A DNA stretch of 64,000 nt from Melioribacteraceae bacterium (lineage in GTDB: Bacteria > Bacteroidota > Ignavibacteria > Ignavibacteriales > Melioribacteraceae): the NCBI GenBank assembly GCA_022181065.1, contig BQMY01000078.1, forward strand, positions 62,001-126,000, read 5' to 3'. This document shows, in pieces, positions 6,202 through 15,515 of the stretch; the first letter of the stretch is position 1, and the number at the start of each line of letters is the position of its first letter. Under the pieces are notes generated by a model. The model saw only the letters and a program-made list of their open reading frames with translations, was not told the origin of the DNA and did no database searches. The translations under genes were made by a program, and so were the position numbers.

Positions 6202-9164
6202 GGTTTGTGTTTTTACTGATTTTTTTAATTGCGGGATTTTTATCTGCTCAACATGTTCCCGAAGAGTATTACGACGCGATGGAAGATTTTCACCGTGAAA
6301 ATTATATGGCTGCATATGAGAAATTTTCCCGTATCGAAAATGAAATGGATATCGACGAATCATTTGTCGCGACAGCTCGTTTTTACGCCGGTGAAAGTTT
6401 ATATAAGCTGGAGGAACTTGATGGTGCTGCCGGAAAACTAGAAGAATTTATTGATAGATTCCCAAATTCGAATTTTCACGATTTTGCCCTCTACCGGCTC
6501 GGACAGATATATTTTGAAAAAAAATTGTACCTGAATTCCAGGACGAAGTTATATTCCCTGATTGCAGAACACCCTGAATCGGAATATATCTGGTCTGCAA
6601 AATATTGGATTGGTGAATCGTTCCTGCGTGAAGAAAAGTATTATGAAGCAGAGGAACATTTGCTCGAAGCTGTTTCGGGCAGACGGAATAACAGGGTAAT
6701 TGATTATACCATTTATTCTCTCGGCATTTTGTACGAAAATATCGGTGACTACACCTCAGCGGTTACTTACTACGACGAACTTCTGGCATATTACAGAGAG
6801 AGTCCGTTGATTCCGGAAGCGCAGTTTAGAATAGGAATCAGTTACTTCAAACTGAAAGAATATGATAATGCTGTACTTGAGTTATCCGATCCTCTGATAA
6901 TTTCACTTCCCCAGAAAAAACAGGCTGAAGCACAATTTATTCTGGCGAACTCATTTTTCCGGCTGAAAGATTATGAAAACGCTTCAAAAATATATAGCGA
7001 AATTTTAACCAATTATCCTCAGAATGAGGAGAATAATGACATTTGGTTCGGACTGGCATGGGTGAATTTTCAACTTGGTGAGTATGACAAGGCTTACGAG
7101 ATTTTTGATAAACTATCAAACTCTAAAGACCCTGAAATTGCCGCAAAAGCTTTTTTCAGAGCGGGTGAAGCCAAACGATATTCAGGCGACACTGAATTCG
7201 CTCTCGGAATTTATGAAGAGTTTTTACAAAAATATCCCGATAGCGAACTGGTTCCGACTGTAAGATTCAAGATCGGTGTTATCTACTACAACAAAGGTGA
7301 AATTTCTGTCGCGGAAAGATATCTGATCACTTCCCTTAAAGACGGGGATGGCGCGGGAAAATCCAGTGCATTCAGTTTACTTGGTGAAATAAGTCTGAAC
7401 AACGAAGACTTCCGAAGCGCGGAGAATTATTTCAAGAATGCATTGGAAAATAAGGAAATTCCTGATGCTGAGAGATTCAGAGCAAAACTGGGACTTGGAG
7501 TTACGTTATATTCTATCGGTGACTATGATGGTACAATTAAAAACCTGAATGAAATCCGGATAAAGAATAATCGGTTCGAAAAGGAGAAGATAAACTTCTA
7601 CCTCGCCGAGGCTTATTTTGAGAAAAAAGATTACTCCAACTCTGTAAAACATTTCAGTAGAGTTAATGTTGATGACGCTCAGCTTGGTTCCCTGGCGCTT
7701 TATGGCAGGGCATATTCTCTCTTTAATCTTAAAAGTTATGCCGATGCTGTTTATTACTTCACCGAGTTTATTTCCAGAAATCCGAAAGACCAGAGAGTTC
7801 TTGATGCCCGGTTAAGACTAGCGGATAGCTATTACGGTACGAAAAACTTTAATCGAGCTGCGGAAATATATAATACCGCCTTCAGGGATAATGGAAATCT
7901 TTTTGAAGATGATTACTCATATTTCCAGTATGGGCAGACTCTTTTTAAATCGGGAAATAATAATTCCGCTATAAATATTCTTAAAAGTTTACAAAACAGA
8001 TTTCCCCGATCAAGATATATTGATGATAGTCAGTACCTTATTGGATGGATCCATTTCCAGTCAGGTGAGTACCAAAACGCAATTACAGAGTACAAAAAGA
8101 TAATAGCTGATTTCCCGGGTACACCGTTACTGCCTGTTACTTTCTACTCAATAGGAGATGGATATTATAATATCTCTGAATATGATTCGGCAAATGTTTA
8201 TTACGAAAAGATTCTTGAGCAATTTCCGGCAACCGAGTATGTATTCGACGCTATAAATGGATTGCAGTACTCCTGTATAGCCTCTGATAACGTTGAAAAA
8301 GCCATTGCTGTGATTGACCGTTTTATCTCCGATTTTCCTGCAAACGAGCTTGGTGATAAAATATTGTTCAAAAAAGGTGAAACCTATTTTAATGTCGGGC
8401 AGTACGACAAAGCTATTACAGGGTACAGAGAACTTATCGCTACATATCCCGAAAGCGAGCTGGTACCCGATGCGTATTACAGAATCGCAAAAAGCGCTCA
8501 AAATATGGGCAAGGAAGAGAACGCGATTTATAATTACAAGCTGGTTATTGACAATTACATATACACAGAAAGCGGAATAAGCGCAATTACAGAACTTGGC
8601 GCAATTTTTTCGGAACGTGAAGAATATGATTATGTGATAGAACTTTATAACAGGATTGTTAACGAAGTACCCGATTCCAAACGATTGCCGGAAATTATAT
8701 TCCTTCGCGGGGTTGCCGAGAAAAATAATAATATGCTTCCGGAAGCATATGAGTCTTTTAATTATATCAATACTTATTACGCTGAGAACCTTTTCTCCGA
8801 TAAGGCAAAAATTGAACTTGGTATTATGGAGCTTGAGAGAAAAAGTTTTGAAAACGCTGAAATGTTGTTCGGTGAGGTAGGTACAGGAAGAACGGATGAC
8901 CTCGGCGCGAAAGCACAATATTATTATGGATTAACATTGTATGAACAAGGTAAAATAACAGACGCCATCACTGCACTGGTAAGAGTTCGATCTGTCTTTC
9001 CAATTTACGATGAATGGTATAGTAAATCATTGATAAAACTGGGTGACTGCTACGTGAAATTGAAAGATAAAAAGCAGGCGAGAGATATGTATCGCGCAGT
9101 TGCCATAAAACATAATAATGACGAATTAGGTAAAGAAGCCAAACAGAAATTGAACCGACTATGA
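6198..9164 (+). CDS. Large secreted TPR-repeat protein of the envelope cluster
   Basis: 988-residue protein made almost entirely of tetratricopeptide repeats of the YbgF/BamD style, with about 25 units marked by repeated Y..A(x)5F..(L/I)...P patterns (for example LIAEHPESEYIWSAKYWIGE and ITEYKKIIADFPGTP). A signal peptide covers residues 1-18 (ending LSAQ). Start: ATG 6198 overlaps the stop of the preceding gene as ATGA; an in-frame ATG at 6180 lacks the signal-peptide logic. The stop likewise overlaps the following barrel gene as ATGA. Such long TPR proteins act as periplasmic scaffolds; with TolQ/TolR/TonB-like genes close downstream, a role linking inner-membrane energy to the outer membrane is plausible but not shown. 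Confidence 0.85.
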   Translation: MRFVFLLIFLIAGFLSAQHVPEEYYDAMEDFHRENYMAAYEKFSRIENEMDIDESFVATARFYAGESLYKLEELDGAAGKLEEFIDRFPNSNFHDFALYRLGQIYFEKKLYLNSRTKLYSLIAEHPESEYIWSAKYWIGESFLREEKYYEAEEHLLEAVSGRRNNRVIDYTIYSLGILYENIGDYTSAVTYYDELLAYYRESPLIPEAQFRIGISYFKLKEYDNAVLELSDPLIISLPQKKQAEAQFILANSFFRLKDYENASKIYSEILTNYPQNEENNDIWFGLAWVNFQLGEYDKAYEIFDKLSNSKDPEIAAKAFFRAGEAKRYSGDTEFALGIYEEFLQKYPDSELVPTVRFKIGVIYYNKGEISVAERYLITSLKDGDGAGKSSAFSLLGEISLNNEDFRSAENYFKNALENKEIPDAERFRAKLGLGVTLYSIGDYDGTIKNLNEIRIKNNRFEKEKINFYLAEAYFEKKDYSNSVKHFSRVNVDDAQLGSLALYGRAYSLFNLKSYADAVYYFTEFISRNPKDQRVLDARLRLADSYYGTKNFNRAAEIYNTAFRDNGNLFEDDYSYFQYGQTLFKSGNNNSAINILKSLQNRFPRSRYIDDSQYLIGWIHFQSGEYQNAITEYKKIIADFPGTPLLPVTFYSIGDGYYNISEYDSANVYYEKILEQFPATEYVFDAINGLQYSCIASDNVEKAIAVIDRFISDFPANELGDKILFKKGETYFNVGQYDKAITGYRELIATYPESELVPDAYYRIAKSAQNMGKEENAIYNYKLVIDNYIYTESGISAITELGAIFSEREEYDYVIELYNRIVNEVPDSKRLPEIIFLRGVAEKNNNMLPEAYESFNYINTYYAENLFSDKAKIELGIMELERKSFENAEMLFGEVGTGRTDDLGAKAQYYYGLTLYEQGKITDAITALVRVRSVFPIYDEWYSKSLIKLGDCYVKLKDKKQARDMYRAVAIKHNNDELGKEAKQKLNRL

Positions 9165-10774
9165 GAAATACAATACTAATATATCTATTGCTTTGTGCTG
9201 TGGTATTTGCACAAGAAAAAAAGGAAGAGAAACAGGGAATTGAACTACCCGATTTTGTCATTACCGGAATGCAATCTGTTAACATGCCGGAAATGTCGAA
9301 AATAAGACCTAAAGTGATTTCTACTCTTTCGAAGGAGTTTTTTAATCCGGAGTTTTCACCTGAAGAACTGACCCTTGGCTCGATTTCAGAACCGGATATT
9401 AAACATGCCGAGGAAGAAGCTGTGGCTAACCCGAACAACGGAAAGGTAAAGGTTGGTGCCGGTTTCTATACTTTGCCGGAAGGTATGCTCCACTACAGTA
9501 AATCTTTTGGAAATGTTCTGGTATCAACTCAGGTATGGGGGGGGAACGAAAAAGCGCATGTTGATAACTCGGGATATAACTACTCGGGCGGGACGGTAAA
9601 TACCGAATTTTTCGTGAGTAATAATTCGCCCATTATTCCCGGACTGAGGGTTGGTCTGGACGCGTTTTACGCAAGAGAAGATTATAAGTTTTATGGCGCA
9701 TTAATCCCGGATGAAATTAGAAAAAAAGAAAAAATAAACTTCGGATTGTTCCTTGCAAACCATAAGGATTCGCATATAAAGTTTAAATCGGGTGCCGGAA
9801 TGGATATGACCCGTCTCCCTAATGAAGGAGATGGAGAATCATATTCCGATAATTTGCTTAATATAAACGGAAATGTTGATTTGTCCCTGAGTTCCTTCTC
9901 GGTGCGGAGTGAAGCTGAATATATTATCCAGAATTTAAGTGGCGCTGCCGGGGGAAAAAGTGGCAGCAATTATTTTGCGGCAAAATCACTCCTTTATTAC
10001 AGACCAACCGTAAGATTCAGCATCAGCGCGGGAGTCTTTTTTTCCGGAACTTCCGGGAATTCGATGATCGGTCCGGTCGTGAATCTGAAGTTAAAACTGA
10101 CAGATGAATTATCAATAATGGGGGCTTATTCAACAGAATCCAACTTTTATACTTCAAAAGATTTTCTCGGAACAAACAGGTTTATTGATATAAATGGAAT
10201 GCCGGCTAATATATTCGAAAGAAAGCCGGGAAGTGTAAAACTAGCTGCATCATACGCTTACAACAAGTATTTTGAGATTATAAGCGGATTGGAAGTTTCC
10301 AATATTGATAATCATCATTACTTTATGGATGGAGACAACAACGGCAAGTTCGAGATTGCTTCAATAGATGATTACAAGTTTTCACACTTATTTTTTCAGA
10401 CGAATTTTCATCTCGGACCGTTTGGCATTTTCTACGGTGAAGTAAATTATTTCATGTATAACCTGGATGGTGTTGACCGACTACCATACGAACCAGATAT
10501 GACTTTCTATGGCAGATACGGTTATGAATTCCTTCCCGGTTTCACAGGGGAACTTGGTCTGAATTTCAGAGGGGAAGTGTGGGCTAATGAGGCAGGTACA
10601 AAAACTCTCGATCCTGTTGTGAACGTACTGGCGGGAATAAAATATAACTATTTATCGGGTTTAACTTTTTATGCTTCTCTGGAAAACCTGCTCGGTAGAA
10701 AAGATGAAAACTGGTATAAATATCAGGAAAAACCGTTTGATATTTCGGCTGGAATCGAGTATCGCTGGAAATAA
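9161..10774 (+). CDS. Outer-membrane beta-barrel protein with TonB-box-like N-terminus
   Basis: 537-residue protein with a signal peptide (residues 1-17, ending VFAQ), a short linker, and a barrel of alternating hydrophobic beta-strands ending in an aromatic-rich last strand (ISAGIEYRWK). Residues 27-36 (IELPDFVITG) look like the TonB-box region that precedes the plug of TonB-dependent receptors, but no plug of the usual 120 residues follows; the chain enters barrel strands by about residue 95. It starts within the stop of the TPR gene (ATGA), so the two are co-translated. Together with the TonB-like gene downstream this suggests an energised outer-membrane partner. Substrate unknown; a specialised TonB-dependent-receptor relative is the best description. 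Confidence 0.75.
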   Translation: MRNTILIYLLLCAVVFAQEKKEEKQGIELPDFVITGMQSVNMPEMSKIRPKVISTLSKEFFNPEFSPEELTLGSISEPDIKHAEEEAVANPNNGKVKVGAGFYTLPEGMLHYSKSFGNVLVSTQVWGGNEKAHVDNSGYNYSGGTVNTEFFVSNNSPIIPGLRVGLDAFYAREDYKFYGALIPDEIRKKEKINFGLFLANHKDSHIKFKSGAGMDMTRLPNEGDGESYSDNLLNINGNVDLSLSSFSVRSEAEYIIQNLSGAAGGKSGSNYFAAKSLLYYRPTVRFSISAGVFFSGTSGNSMIGPVVNLKLKLTDELSIMGAYSTESNFYTSKDFLGTNRFIDINGMPANIFERKPGSVKLAASYAYNKYFEIISGLEVSNIDNHHYFMDGDNNGKFEIASIDDYKFSHLFFQTNFHLGPFGIFYGEVNYFMYNLDGVDRLPYEPDMTFYGRYGYEFLPGFTGELGLNFRGEVWANEAGTKTLDPVVNVLAGIKYNYLSGLTFYASLENLLGRKDENWYKYQEKPFDISAGIEYRWK

Positions 10775-10838
10775 TTTATCAATACATTTTAGCTTATTTT
10801 TTTGTAAATTTTTAAAACTACAAATTAGCGGTTAACTT

Positions 10839-13028
10839 ATGTCAGCAGAAGAATTTAAGCAAAAAGTAGGGCAGCTACTGGGAGTATCTTCAACAGAAAG
10901 AGATATGGCTCTGGATATCTTGCTAAATAAAGCAGCTGATATACTTGAGTTCTTCGATGCTGTTAAAGTAAGGGGGCTGGGTGTTTTCCAGTTTCGGAAA
11001 GACGATCTGGGGAATGTCGATCAAAACTCTATACTCTTTGTGCCGGCGGGTGCTCTCAAATCTCCCGGCAAAAAGTTTATGTACCTCACCCTTAAAGTTA
11101 ATCGTACAGATTCAAATGATCTCTTTGATGAGAATCTCTTTAGTCCCGGAATAGGTAAGAAGATCATTTCCCCCGATGAATCGCTTGAGAAAGCCGGCGG
11201 TCCTGAAGCTCTCCGCAAACATATCGAAGATAAAGTTGATGAAATATTAGCTGATTCCGAACAGCTAGAAGATTTTGATATCTGGAAGAATTATAATCTT
11301 ACCGGTGATGAAGAGGAAACCGCGGAATTCAGCTTTGCTAATGAAGAAAGCAATAAAATTAATTTTGACGAAATAGCCGAAGAGTTTTCTTTTGAAGACC
11401 TTGATCAGAATAGCGATAGCGGGCAGGATTCTCCAGAGGTAAGTGAGTTTGATTTCGAGGAAGAAGTTGATTTTGATGCTGAGGAGGATAATACTCAAAT
11501 TGAGAATTCCGACGAAATTGAATTCCATGATTTTGATGAGAATATCAGTACTTCTGAAACTGATGAAAATGAAATTTCATTCGAAAATGAAGATGATAAT
11601 TTACCGGATGATGACGAACACGAAGAACCTGAAAATTCCGGTAGTGATTATCTTGAGAGCTCTATAGATATTGATTTCGACTTTGAGAAATTGAACTCTG
11701 GCACCCAGGTTGAAGATGAAGAAGCACCTGTCTCTGATGATCAGGAGATAAAAAATGAAGTAAAGGAAGTACCAGCTTCTTTTGAACCAATCTCGCTGGA
11801 TGAGTTTAATCTGGAAGAGGACGAAGGAGAGAGTGAATCTGATGAGGACTGGTTCAGTTTTGATGAACCGGAAGATGATATCAAAGATGAAGATGAATCT
11901 GAAGAACCTGAAGTAAATTCCGGGGAAAAACCAATACCCGATGAAGATGCGTGGGACTGGGGTGATGAGCTGGATGAAGATCAGGAAAAAATTGAGATCA
12001 TCGAACCTGCCGAAGAGGATGAGATTGAAGAAGAATCGGAACACCGAGAAGATGAAGATTCGTTATTTCAGACTCTTGAAAGAGAGATAACCGAGATTAA
12101 AGATGAACCGGTTGAAGAGGAAAGTCTTGAACCTGAATTAGATGATGATGAAGAAAATGATAAAAAAGAAGAACCTGAATTTGATCTTCCACCGATAATT
12201 GAAGTAAAAGAGGATGATTCGCCCGATAAAGAAGCGAAAGAGGAAGAAATTGAAGAGGAAAAGCCATTCCTTCCTTCTAAAGATGATGTGGATGATACAG
12301 AAGAAGAGACCGAAGGAGAAGGTAACTTTGATAAAAAAACATGGGAAGAGATCTATAAAGATTTTGAGTTTGACGATATAAAAAAAGGTTCAAAAAAGGA
12401 TCAGTTAAATAATCTAAAGTCAAAAACTGTCGGCAACAAACTATATTCAAGAAATATGTTGATAATAATTGTTGTGCTGCTGATCCTTGCTTTGGCTACA
12501 ATCTATTTCTATCTGTTTTACGAAAGTGATGAAGGTTATCAGCCCGGTTCCACACCTGTCACCGAAAACCGGGTAGAAGAAAATCAGACCGATGATGAAG
12601 AGTTTACCGAAAACAACGGTAATGTTGATCAGAAACTGGATGATATCATAGCCGAACAGGAAAACCAGAGTCAACCTGAAGAAACTCTTCCTGTAGAAGA
12701 GCCTCCTGTGAGAAACAATCCGCCTGTATCAAATGTAGAAGAAACAAAACCCAAGGTAACGCCAGGTGGAATATACCTCGATTTTGCGGCGGCGTCTCAG
12801 GTTAAACATTTAATATTCAGATTGAATAATGAATACTATGTGCAAGTAGCTTCAGTTCGAAATGCCAAAAGCGCGGAAAGGGAAGCACAAAGATTAAGAA
12901 GACTCGGGCAAACCGCGTATGTTTCCGAGTCATTCATAAAAAGTAAAAACGCTACTTATTACAGAGTTAAGCGGGGTCCGTTTAACTCATTAAGCGAGGC
13001 TGAAACTTATTCAGCCGGACTAAAATGA
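10839..13028 (+). CDS. HU-like domain / acidic linker / transmembrane / SPOR-domain protein
   Basis: 729-residue protein of unusual architecture. Residues 1-95 resemble a bacterial HU/IHF-like fold (AADILEFFDAVKVRGLGVFQF is the helix-to-beta-arm region). Residues about 120-510 are extremely acidic, rich in Glu, Asp and Ser, and probably disordered. A transmembrane helix lies at about 539-560, and residues 665-729 form a SPOR domain (YYVQVASVRNAKSAE ... YYRVKRGPF), which in known proteins binds septal peptidoglycan lacking stem peptides. Topology would place the HU-like end in the cytoplasm and SPOR in the periplasm. HU-like plus SPOR proteins are known in Bacteroidota, but their job is unclear. 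It sits directly upstream of tolQ/tolR/tonB-like genes. Confidence 0.85.
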   Translation: MSAEEFKQKVGQLLGVSSTERDMALDILLNKAADILEFFDAVKVRGLGVFQFRKDDLGNVDQNSILFVPAGALKSPGKKFMYLTLKVNRTDSNDLFDENLFSPGIGKKIISPDESLEKAGGPEALRKHIEDKVDEILADSEQLEDFDIWKNYNLTGDEEETAEFSFANEESNKINFDEIAEEFSFEDLDQNSDSGQDSPEVSEFDFEEEVDFDAEEDNTQIENSDEIEFHDFDENISTSETDENEISFENEDDNLPDDDEHEEPENSGSDYLESSIDIDFDFEKLNSGTQVEDEEAPVSDDQEIKNEVKEVPASFEPISLDEFNLEEDEGESESDEDWFSFDEPEDDIKDEDESEEPEVNSGEKPIPDEDAWDWGDELDEDQEKIEIIEPAEEDEIEEESEHREDEDSLFQTLEREITEIKDEPVEEESLEPELDDDEENDKKEEPEFDLPPIIEVKEDDSPDKEAKEEEIEEEKPFLPSKDDVDDTEEETEGEGNFDKKTWEEIYKDFEFDDIKKGSKKDQLNNLKSKTVGNKLYSRNMLIIIVVLLILALATIYFYLFYESDEGYQPGSTPVTENRVEENQTDDEEFTENNGNVDQKLDDIIAEQENQSQPEETLPVEEPPVRNNPPVSNVEETKPKVTPGGIYLDFAAASQVKHLIFRLNNEYYVQVASVRNAKSAEREAQRLRRLGQTAYVSESFIKSKNATYYRVKRGPFNSLSEAETYSAGLK

Positions 13029-13051
13029 CAAGTTAATTTCCGGGAAATATT

Positions 13052-13699
13052 ATGAGCATGTTTTCAAATTTGCTAAAAGGCGGTTGGTTAATGCTGCCTA
13101 TTTTTTTGTCCTCAATTGTTGCGGTCGCGATAATTGCTGACAGATATATTGTGATTCGTAAATCGCGCACAAATGTCGCCGCGTTTATGGTAAAGATAAG
13201 AGGATTTCTTAGACGGCATGATATTAAAGGAGCGATGGATTTTTGTGTGCAGGAAAAATCACCACTCGCCGTCATCATCCGTAAAGGTTTGAAAAAGTTT
13301 TCTTTCGGGCATGAACGGGTAAAAGAGGCGATTGAGACTGCCGGAAAACAGGAAATCAACAAGCTTGAAAAAGGAATCTCGATCCTTGCCACAATATCAG
13401 GTGTTGCGCCGCTACTGGGCTTCCTCGGAACAGTTACCGGTATGATTGCCGCTTTTAGTAAAATTGAAGATTTACAGGATTCTGTTAGTCCGAGTGATTT
13501 GGCAGGAGGTATCTGGGAAGCGCTTCTTACAACAGCATTCGGGCTTGCGGTTGGTATTATTGCACTGACTGCTTATAACTTTCTCGTTTCGAGCATAAAA
13601 AAACTTGTTAACGATATGGAAGTTGTATCAAATGATGTTGTCGATACGATTGAAGATTTAGCGCGCGGTAGAAAATTCAAAGATGATTCGGAAGTATAA
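13052..13699 (+). CDS. MotA/TolQ/ExbB proton-channel protein
   Basis: 215-residue inner-membrane protein of the TolQ/ExbB family, which forms the pentameric channel that uses proton flow to drive TolA or TonB. Three transmembrane segments are visible: residues 10-30, about 110-135 (ISGVAPLLGFLGTVTGMIAAF, the conserved family block) and 155-178 (LTTAFGLAVGIIALTAYNF). The cytoplasmic domain lies between the first two. It is followed 2 bp later by a TolR/ExbD gene and then by a TonB-like gene with a 4-nt overlap, a complete energising module. Whether it is of Tol or Ton type cannot be decided from sequence. Confidence 0.93.
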   Translation: MSMFSNLLKGGWLMLPIFLSSIVAVAIIADRYIVIRKSRTNVAAFMVKIRGFLRRHDIKGAMDFCVQEKSPLAVIIRKGLKKFSFGHERVKEAIETAGKQEINKLEKGISILATISGVAPLLGFLGTVTGMIAAFSKIEDLQDSVSPSDLAGGIWEALLTTAFGLAVGIIALTAYNFLVSSIKKLVNDMEVVSNDVVDTIEDLARGRKFKDDSEV

Positions 13700-13701
13700 C
13701 G

Positions 13702-14106
13702 ATGAAATTTGAAACGACAAATAAACCGCAAAGTATGTTCAGTTTCTCATCACTGACTGATATTGTGATGCTGCTGTTAATCTTCTTTCTACTCTCCTCG
13801 CAGTTCGTAATTCAGACCGGTGTGAAGGTCAAATTACCGGGCGCCAGGAATAATGAGCAGAGTACCCCATCCAAACTTATCGTTAGTATAAATGAAGATA
13901 AAAGAGTTTTTATTGGTAACGATGAAACTTCAATTGACTTACTCGCGATGCGCCTTTCTGAAAAAGTAGCTGATTCTAAAGAACAAAATCTCATCATCAG
14001 AGCTGATAAGTCTGTTGAAGTAGATATGGTAATTAAGGTGATAGATGCTGCCAAAGGAATTGGTATAACCAAATTTACTATAGAAACTGAAAAAGAACTC
14101 TATTGA
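13702..14106 (+). CDS. ExbD/TolR biopolymer transport protein
   Basis: 134-residue protein with one N-terminal transmembrane helix (about 18-38) and a periplasmic domain. The family's essential membrane aspartate is Asp20 in SLTDIVMLLL, the residue that carries protons in TolR/ExbD. The periplasmic part (residues 55-134) has the short beta-alpha pattern typical of the family and ends within the start of the next gene (TTGA overlap). It partners the TolQ-like protein encoded 2 bp upstream. Confidence 0.92.
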   Translation: MKFETTNKPQSMFSFSSLTDIVMLLLIFFLLSSQFVIQTGVKVKLPGARNNEQSTPSKLIVSINEDKRVFIGNDETSIDLLAMRLSEKVADSKEQNLIIRADKSVEVDMVIKVIDAAKGIGITKFTIETEKELY

Positions 14107-14732
14107 AAAAGCGAAATAGAAATACATTCAATTCTTATGCTATATCAATCGGGGTTCACGCGTTGGGTCTCGTTCTTATGATGTTCTGGAGTTTTGATAT
14201 TGGCGCCACAGAAACCGAATATCTGACCGTAGGGTTTGGTACTTTCGGTAATTCCAACGTACCCGGAACCAATAAAAAAACAAGGAAAGCAGAGAAAAAA
14301 GAGCGAAAGGCTCCTAAAAAAGATGTTGCCGTTCCCAAAGTTAAAAACAGTGATGATAATAGTGTTTCATCCTCTTCATCAAGCAGGGATAAAAAGGATG
14401 AGAAGCTCACCCAGGAAAAATTTGAAGATCCTTTTGGCGGGCAGGGCTTTGGAATTCAGCTTGACTGGGGTGGAATGGGTATCAGAAAAATTTATAATTA
14501 CTACATCCCGCAATATCCCCCGGGGGTTAACAAAGAGGTCGATCTAAAATTGCGATTCACAATTTTCCCCGATGGTACGGTAGGAAGAATAATACCGTTG
14601 ATAAAAGTCGATTCAAGATTGGAGAACACAGCTATCAGTTCTTTAAGGAAGTGGAAATTTGAACCACTCACCGGTAATAAGAAGAAAGTTGATCAGACTG
14701 TTACTATTATTTTTCCGTTCCGGCTTCGTTAG
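14103..14732 (+). CDS. TonB-like energy transducer
   Basis: 209-residue protein with an N-terminal membrane anchor (about residues 12-32), a Lys-rich linker (KKTRKAEKKERKAPKK and similar) and a C-terminal TonB-type domain of about 85 residues: DLKLRFTIFPDGTVGRIIPL, then AISSLRKWKFEPL and a final beta-strand. The C-terminal fold contacts outer-membrane receptors in known TonB proteins. It starts at TTG 14103 overlapping the stop of the TolR-like gene. With that gene and the TolQ-like gene it makes one unit; the barrel with a TonB-box-like segment encoded at 9161 is a candidate partner. The stop lies within a convergent minus-strand gene (26-nt overlap). Confidence 0.88.
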   Translation: MKKRNRNTFNSYAISIGVHALGLVLMMFWSFDIGATETEYLTVGFGTFGNSNVPGTNKKTRKAEKKERKAPKKDVAVPKVKNSDDNSVSSSSSSRDKKDEKLTQEKFEDPFGGQGFGIQLDWGGMGIRKIYNYYIPQYPPGVNKEVDLKLRFTIFPDGTVGRIIPLIKVDSRLENTAISSLRKWKFEPLTGNKKKVDQTVTIIFPFRLR

Positions 14733-15003
14733 GCTCACCGAAAAAATAGAATTTATAGAAAAAGAACTCTACAATACTTAGTAGGAAAAGATTCATGGTG
14801 TCCCGTGTGAAATCCCTTCCAAAACCTTCTGTTTCCATAAAAAACTTAGTCAGAAAATCGAAGATCGCGTATCCTACGGTAAAGAAGATTATCATTAACG
14901 CAGCATTCAGTAAACCATCAGCAAGTGATTCCCTCTTGATGCGAGTGTAAACTATATAGATAAAAAAGATGGCGTGAATGGCATATAGAAAAACATTAAC
15001 CAT
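14707..15003 (-). CDS. Small membrane protein of unknown function
   Basis: About 98 residues with three hydrophobic segments (VFLYAIHAIFFIYIVYT, an AALMIIFFTVGYAIFDF stretch and LFLLSIVEFFFYKFYFF). I do not recognise a family. The start at 15003 overlaps the stop of the upstream membrane-protein gene by 8 nt; an in-frame ATG at 15024 lies deeper inside that gene and is less likely. It is the last gene of a four-gene minus-strand operon of membrane proteins, and its 3' end overlaps the TonB-like gene by 26 nt on the opposite strand. Confidence 0.65.
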   Translation of the reverse strand: MVNVFLYAIHAIFFIYIVYTRIKRESLADGLLNAALMIIFFTVGYAIFDFLTKFFMETEGFGRDFTRDTMNLFLLSIVEFFFYKFYFFGEPNEAGTEK

Positions 15004-15514
15004 AATAGTCTTCTTTTTTTTCATTCTTTTTGTTGATGATCTGCATACTCACCAATCCGCCAATCAAGCCGAAGATCGGATCGATTATAAAATTCCTTGT
15101 AAAAACTGAAAAGGTATATAGAAATGAAAAACCGTCTTCAACTATATCATCACGCATTGAATAAAAGAGTTCGCCAACCTCCTTTTTGAGTTCCGGGGGG
15201 AAATTCAATACACTGAATGCCTCATCCAGATTATAGATCGAATCAACAAATTCATTATTGTGTGTAATCAAAGTAATCATCACATCGAATAAAGAGAGGA
15301 AGAATGCGGATACAACACCTGTCAAAACACCAAATAAAATTGCCTTGTTGACGCTAATCCTGCTATAATCATTATTTGCTTTTTGGTCGAGTGATAACGC
15401 AATAAATGCGGCAAGCGGAATGATAAGGCAGCAACCCAGTGCTTTTGCTCCCGGCACCACCTGGAGCGCCGCGGCACCAAATCCCGCGACAAAAGTAGCT
15501 ATATATTTTTTCAC
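14996..15514 (-). CDS. Conserved membrane protein of unknown function
   Basis: 172-residue polytopic protein with hydrophobic segments near residues 5-40, 60-85 and 135-160, and a central polar loop (about 90-125). The start of the chain (FVAGFGAAALQVVPG ... GCCLIIPLAAFIAL) contains a vicinal Cys pair. It does not match a family I can name with confidence. It begins 1 bp after the DUF2085 gene ends and overlaps the next small membrane-protein gene by 8 nt, so these are co-expressed. Role unknown. Confidence 0.65.
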   Translation of the reverse strand: MKKYIATFVAGFGAAALQVVPGAKALGCCLIIPLAAFIALSLDQKANNDYSRISVNKAILFGVLTGVVSAFFLSLFDVMITLITHNNEFVDSIYNLDEAFSVLNFPPELKKEVGELFYSMRDDIVEDGFSFLYTFSVFTRNFIIDPIFGLIGGLVSMQIINKKNEKKEDYYG

Positions 15515-15515
15515 G

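Noticed and set aside
8148-8918. 256-codon open frame on the minus strand inside the large TPR gene
   Set aside because: It is a shadow of the TPR coding frame: Cys/Ile/Phe-rich, no ribosome-binding site, no family, and the plus-strand repeats are unambiguous.
11265-12044. Minus-strand open frames opposite the acidic linker of the HU-SPOR gene, predicted as hydrophobic proteins
   Set aside because: Antisense of GAA/GAT-rich codons always reads as Phe/Ile/Leu; these are composition artefacts.
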